Below are positions 60,605-64,000 of a stretch of DNA of 64,000 nt, piece by piece. Location of the stretch: the NCBI GenBank assembly GCA_009695065.1, contig SIBR01000018.1, positions 1 through 64,000 of the forward strand, written 5' to 3'. Below the pieces are notes generated by a model. The model was not told the origin of the DNA. It did no database searches and saw only the letters and a list, made by a program, of their open reading frames with translations. The translations under genes and the position numbers were made by a program. Origin of the DNA: Opitutus sp. Its GTDB lineage: Bacteria > Verrucomicrobiota > Verrucomicrobiae > Opitutales > Opitutaceae. How positions within the stretch are numbered: position 1 is the stretch's first letter; every line of letters starts with the position of its first letter.

Positions 60605-61552
60605 CTATTTCGCCGCCACGTCCGGCTGCTCCGCACCAACTTCGGTCTTCGTGCCAAAAAGCCAGAGGCGGCGCAGGCCCGGCATCGCTTTCAACCGCGC
60701 CACGCCGCGGTCATCGACCGGCGTCGCCGTCAGATTCAGCGATTCCAGCTTTTGGAGCGGCACGAGCGCCGACACTCCGTCGGACGTCACGGCGGTTCGC
60801 GTCAAGTCGAGCGTGCGCAGGTTCGTCCAGGTCGCAACGGCCGTGAGTCCGGCATCGGTCACCTTGGTGCGCGCGAGTTCGGCCTCGACGATGAGTTCGG
60901 CCACGGGCGCGAGCCGCTTCAGCACCGCGTCGTCGCAGCGACCCGGCGCACTGACCGTGCGCAAGACCAGCCCGTCCGTGGCAACGGCAGACCGCGGAGT
61001 CAGCCGGACTCCGGCCGCCGACTCCAGCGCGGCGATTTCCTGGGCTCGCGGCCGCCAGTCCGGCGCCAACGGCACCGGCGGAGGTTTCGGTGCCGGGGGC
61101 GCCGGCGCATTCGGAAACGCACTCAACGAGGCCGATTCCGACGCTCCGCCCGCTATCCACAGTTCGATGATCTTTTTCTCGTAGACCGTCAGGCCCGGCT
61201 TGCCGTCACTCGGCATGACATCTTCATCGTCAGCGGGCAGCGTGATCCTTCGAAAAAGTTCACTCTCCTTCGTGTCACCCGGTGCGACGATTTTTCCGCT
61301 CTCACCGCCGCGTTGCAAAAAGGCGAAGGTGTCGAGGCGCAGTCCGGATTTCTGTTTCTCTTCGCCGTGGCAAACGGCGCAATGCCGGTCGAGAATCGGC
61401 GCCACGCGCGCCTGAAAAAACGACGGCTCGCCCCGGGCGATCAGCGTCAGGGCAAAAAAACCCAGTGTTTGAAAAAGGCCGGCACGGGTGGGCCGGTTCA
61501 GCGGGGTAAACCGATCGATGCCCCAACCGTTTCTGCCCGCCCGTGGTCGCAT
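60605..61552 (-). CDS. Secreted c-type cytochrome and leucine-rich repeat protein
   Basis: Protein of 315 residues from ATG 61552, four bases after the DUF1501 stop; an overlapping ATG at 61573 would add seven. A hydrophobic segment (AGLFQTLGFFALTLIARG) acts as signal or anchor. The single heme motif is CAVCH, followed by KSGLRLDTF and DDEDVMPSDGKP, as in PSCyt1-type cytochromes. The C-terminal half has leucine-rich repeats (AELIVEAELARTKVTDAGLTAVATW, NLRTLDLTRTAVTSDGVSAL, KLESLNLTATPV). It is the third gene of a DUF1553-DUF1501-cytochrome set. Confidence 0.88.
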   Translation of the reverse strand: MRPRAGRNGWGIDRFTPLNRPTRAGLFQTLGFFALTLIARGEPSFFQARVAPILDRHCAVCHGEEKQKSGLRLDTFAFLQRGGESGKIVAPGDTKESELFRRITLPADDEDVMPSDGKPGLTVYEKKIIELWIAGGASESASLSAFPNAPAPPAPKPPPVPLAPDWRPRAQEIAALESAAGVRLTPRSAVATDGLVLRTVSAPGRCDDAVLKRLAPVAELIVEAELARTKVTDAGLTAVATWTNLRTLDLTRTAVTSDGVSALVPLQKLESLNLTATPVDDRGVARLKAMPGLRRLWLFGTKTEVGAEQPDVAAK

Positions 61553-61556
61553 CGCT

Positions 61557-63110
61557 TCAGGTGAGAATTCCATCGATGACTTTCGCGGGCAACACCCCCG
61601 TGAGTTTCTGGTCGAGGCCCTGGAATTTGAACGAGAGCCGGTTGTGATCGATCCCGAAGAGGTGCAGGATCGTCGCGTGCAGATCGCGGATGTGCACGGG
61701 ATCCTTCACGATGTTGTAGGAAAAATCGTCGGTCTGGCCGAACGAGATTCCCGGTTTCACGCCGGCGCCCGCCATCCACATGCTGAAGCACCGCGGATGA
61801 TGATCGCGGCCGTAGAGATCCCGCTTGAGTCCGCCCTGGGAATAAACCGTGCGTCCGAACTCCCCGCCCCAGATCACCAGCGTGTCGTCCAGCATGCCGC
61901 GGCGCTTGAGATCCGCGATGAGCGCGTAGGTCGGGCGGTCGGAATCTTCGCAGAGCGCGGTCAGCCGCCCCGGCACATCCGCATGCGTGTCCCAGCTGCG
62001 CAGGAAAACCTGCGAGAACCGCACGCCTCGCTCCGCCATGCGGCGGGCCATGAGACAATTGTAGGCAAACGTGCCCGGCTCCTTCGCCTTTGGCCCGTAG
62101 AGATCCCACGTCGAGGCCGGCTCATCGGACAGATTCGTGAGCTCGGGCACGGAGGTCTGCATCCGGAACGCCATTTCGTACTGCGCGATTCGCGCATGCG
62201 TTTCGGGATCGCCGAGGCGTTCGTAAAGCTGGCGGTTGAGCGCGTTGACGCCGTCCACCATCGCGCGGCGCGCGGCGGGATTGATGCCCTTCGGATTGTT
62301 GAGATAGAGCACCGGGTCGTTGCCGGCGCGCAAAGCGACCGCCGCATGTTCCGGCGACAAAAATCCCGCTGACCACAGGCGGTTGGACAACGCCTGCACG
62401 TTTTTCGTCACGGGCATTTTCGACGTCATGACGACGAACGTCGGCAACTCCTCGTTCATCGCGCCCAAACCATACGACAGCCACGAGCCGAGCGAAGGCC
62501 GGCCGGGAAACATGTTGCCCGTGGTGATCTGGAGGATAGCCGGCTCGTGATTGATGGCCTCGGTGTAGAGCGACTTGATGACGGCGATTTCGTCCGCGAT
62601 TTTCGCCGTCCAAGGGAAAAGCTCAGACACCCAGTGCCCGGCTTTGCCGTGCTGCTTGAACTTGAACATGCTCGGCGCGATCGGCAGGCGCGCCTGACTG
62701 GCCGTCATGCCCGTGAGCACCTGCCCGCCGCGCACCGACTCGGGCAGATCCTTGTCGAACAGCGCCGCGAGCTGCGGCTTGTAGTCCCAAGTTTCAAGCT
62801 GCGACGGCGCGCCGGCCATGAACAGATAGATGGCGCGCTTGGCCTTCGGGGCAAAGTGCGGGCGTATCTCCGGCAACAACGCCCCGTCGGCCAGCAGTTG
62901 CGGCGCGGATTTACCCAGAATCGTGGCGAGACCGGCCCACGCGAGCGCCTTGCCGCCGCGGCTGAGAAAATGGCGCCGGGTTTCGAGTTCGAGCCACTCG
63001 CGTTTGAGCGAGTCCGCCACCGGCAGGTCCCACACCGTCGGATGCTCCCCGGCATGGTCCGAGCAGAGGTGGGCATGGGGATCGTGCTGATCGTGGGGAA
63101 ACATGGTCAA
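61557..63110 (-). CDS. DUF1501 domain protein (secreted, sulfatase-fold)
   Basis: Protein of 517 residues. A Tat-like signal ([17 protein letters not shown], Arg45-Arg46) follows a His/Asp-rich start. The DUF1501 signature is clear: [61 protein letters not shown] and [14 protein letters not shown], with [18 protein letters not shown] near the end. The family has an alkaline-phosphatase-like fold and unknown activity; it always travels with cytochrome/DUF1553 genes in Planctomycetota and Verrucomicrobiota. It ends just before the cytochrome-LRR gene. Confidence 0.92.
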   Translation of the reverse strand: MTMFPHDQHDPHAHLCSDHAGEHPTVWDLPVADSLKREWLELETRRHFLSRGGKALAWAGLATILGKSAPQLLADGALLPEIRPHFAPKAKRAIYLFMAGAPSQLETWDYKPQLAALFDKDLPESVRGGQVLTGMTASQARLPIAPSMFKFKQHGKAGHWVSELFPWTAKIADEIAVIKSLYTEAINHEPAILQITTGNMFPGRPSLGSWLSYGLGAMNEELPTFVVMTSKMPVTKNVQALSNRLWSAGFLSPEHAAVALRAGNDPVLYLNNPKGINPAARRAMVDGVNALNRQLYERLGDPETHARIAQYEMAFRMQTSVPELTNLSDEPASTWDLYGPKAKEPGTFAYNCLMARRMAERGVRFSQVFLRSWDTHADVPGRLTALCEDSDRPTYALIADLKRRGMLDDTLVIWGGEFGRTVYSQGGLKRDLYGRDHHPRCFSMWMAGAGVKPGISFGQTDDFSYNIVKDPVHIRDLHATILHLFGIDHNRLSFKFQGLDQKLTGVLPAKVIDGILT

Positions 63111-63194
63111 GGGGCAAAAATCAGCTCCGACGGACTCCGGTGTCGCCGCGGAAAGTGCGGGCCAATCTCAATCGCGATCGTTGGTTCACGCGCT

Positions 63195-64000
63195 TCATTT
63201 GTTCAGGAATTCGTCGAGGTTGAGAAACTCGCTCGCCACGAGGGTCCACGCCGCGAGTTCGCGCGGGTCCAGCATCGGATCGGCCGGCGATTCGCCCACG
63301 GTGAGCAACGCCTTCGCGTCCTCTTCCCGGCTGGCGAAATGGCCGCGGTAGGTTGTCACCGATTTGTCGACGAGTTTCCCCTCGACGGGAGTGAGCGTGC
63401 GGCCCACGGTTGCCCGGGCCACGAACGCCAGGCGCACGGCGTCGCCCGGCCCGGCGCGGAGTGCATGCTCGGCCAGCTTTCGCGCCGCCTCGACCCACTG
63501 CGGATCGTTCATGGTGACGAAAGCCTGCAGCGGCGTGTTGGTGCGGGCCCGGCGCGTGCAAACCACTTCGCGCGACGTCGCGTCGAACGTCTCCATGCCC
63601 GGCGGCGGCGAGGCTCGCTTCCAAAACGTGTAAACGCTGCGCCGGTAAAGATTCTCCCCTGTGTCGGGCTCGTAGTGTTTCGTGTTCGACTCGGGCATCG
63701 CCACTTCCTCCCACTGCCCCGGCGGCTGGTAGGGTTTGACCGACGGCCCGCCCACTTTCTCCACCAGCAAGCCCGCAGCCGTCAGGGCGGCATCGCGCAG
63801 CACCTCGCCGTCCATCCGAAAACGCGGGCCGCGCGAAAGCAGCCGGTTACCTGGATCTTTCGCGAGCCGGTCCGGGGTCACCGCGGCCGACTGCCGATAA
63901 GTCGCGGACGTGACCAGCAACCGGTAGAGTTTCTTCACATCCCAGCCGCTCTCGCGAAACTCCACCGCCAGCCAGTCGAGTAATTCCGGATGCGACGGAC
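63195..64000 (-). CDS. DUF1553/DUF1549 cytochrome-associated protein (partial, 5' end outside window)
   Basis: C-terminal part of a large secreted protein; the frame stays open to the window edge (PSHPELLDWLAVEFRESGW). The DUF1553 signature is present: WDVKKLYRLLVTSATYRQS, NRLLSRGPRFRMDGEVLRDAAL, LYRRSVYTFWKR and RTNTPLQAFVTMNDP. The end SEFLNLDEFLNK is family-typical. It is followed at 84 bases by the DUF1501 gene on the same strand, forming the usual cytochrome gene set. The heme-bearing N-terminus is not in view. Confidence 0.93.
   Translation of the reverse strand, partial: PSHPELLDWLAVEFRESGWDVKKLYRLLVTSATYRQSAAVTPDRLAKDPGNRLLSRGPRFRMDGEVLRDAALTAAGLLVEKVGGPSVKPYQPPGQWEEVAMPESNTKHYEPDTGENLYRRSVYTFWKRASPPPGMETFDATSREVVCTRRARTNTPLQAFVTMNDPQWVEAARKLAEHALRAGPGDAVRLAFVARATVGRTLTPVEGKLVDKSVTTYRGHFASREEDAKALLTVGESPADPMLDPRELAAWTLVASEFLNLDEFLNK

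Overview
The window is about 64 kb of GC-rich DNA that looks like a chromosome segment of a Verrucomicrobiota bacterium, most likely family Opitutaceae. This is inferred from gene content: a TonB receptor with an N-terminal carboxypeptidase-like domain, a DUF1553/DUF1501/cytochrome trio, DUF1080 and PmoA-like secreted proteins, an exosortase and a TIR-TolB-TPR protein. No rRNA, tRNA, CRISPR array or complete insertion sequence was recognised. Clear Shine-Dalgarno sequences are rare, so several starts were chosen from protein features.

Layout. 0-6.6 kb: TonB-dependent receptor, a broken exosortase gene (in-frame TAG plus frameshift), a FabF-type ketosynthase and a TetR regulator with a palindromic operator. 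6.8-15.6 kb: housekeeping genes for a HIT protein, PhoH, a 7TM-HD phosphodiesterase, YbeY, a DUF502 membrane protein, a RecO-like protein and a nuclease-helicase fusion. 15.6-21.3 kb: a small lipoprotein, a large secreted subtilase and a membrane-anchored coiled-coil protein. 21.6-24.5 kb: pyrR-pyrB-pyrC. 24.5-27.4 kb: a RelE/ParE-type toxin-antitoxin pair, a CPBP protease, thiL and tsaE. 27.4-37 kb and 42.9-48.1 kb: two blocks of catabolic and secreted enzymes (S9 peptidase, D-threonine aldolase-like enzyme, two ceramidase-like proteins, PmoA-like, Gfo/Idh/MocA, sugar epimerase, creatininase, MFS transporter, sulfatase, DUF1080). 37.3-42.6 kb: an accessory island between these blocks, holding a SLOG-type nucleotide-sensor/membrane protein divergent from a TIR-TolB-TPR protein. 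48.2-56.4 kb: a compact assimilatory sulfate reduction and cysteine cluster (serine acetyltransferase, cysH, cysD, cysNC, cobA, cbiX-like, cysI). 56.8-64 kb: hypothetical genes, an oligopeptide-binding lipoprotein, an acid phosphatase gene interrupted by TAG, and a cytochrome-LRR/DUF1501/DUF1553 cluster running off the window.

How the genes work together. The sulfur cluster supplies sulfide, siroheme precursor and O-acetylserine for cysteine synthesis. PhoH, the HD protein and YbeY form a widely conserved RNA-metabolism and signalling neighbourhood. The enzyme blocks point to breakdown of complex, probably sulfated or acylated, organic matter.

The most unusual content is (1) the divergent SLOG-membrane and TIR-TolB-TPR pair, a candidate nucleotide-signalling or defence module, and (2) several families of long intergenic inverted repeats built from short degenerate words. 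The clearest is a GA[T/G][C/T]NN hexamer array in mirror arms, and a CGCGGAT family brackets the TIR gene. Two gene bodies carry an in-frame TAG although TAG is also an ordinary stop here, so these are more likely mutations or sequence errors than recoding.
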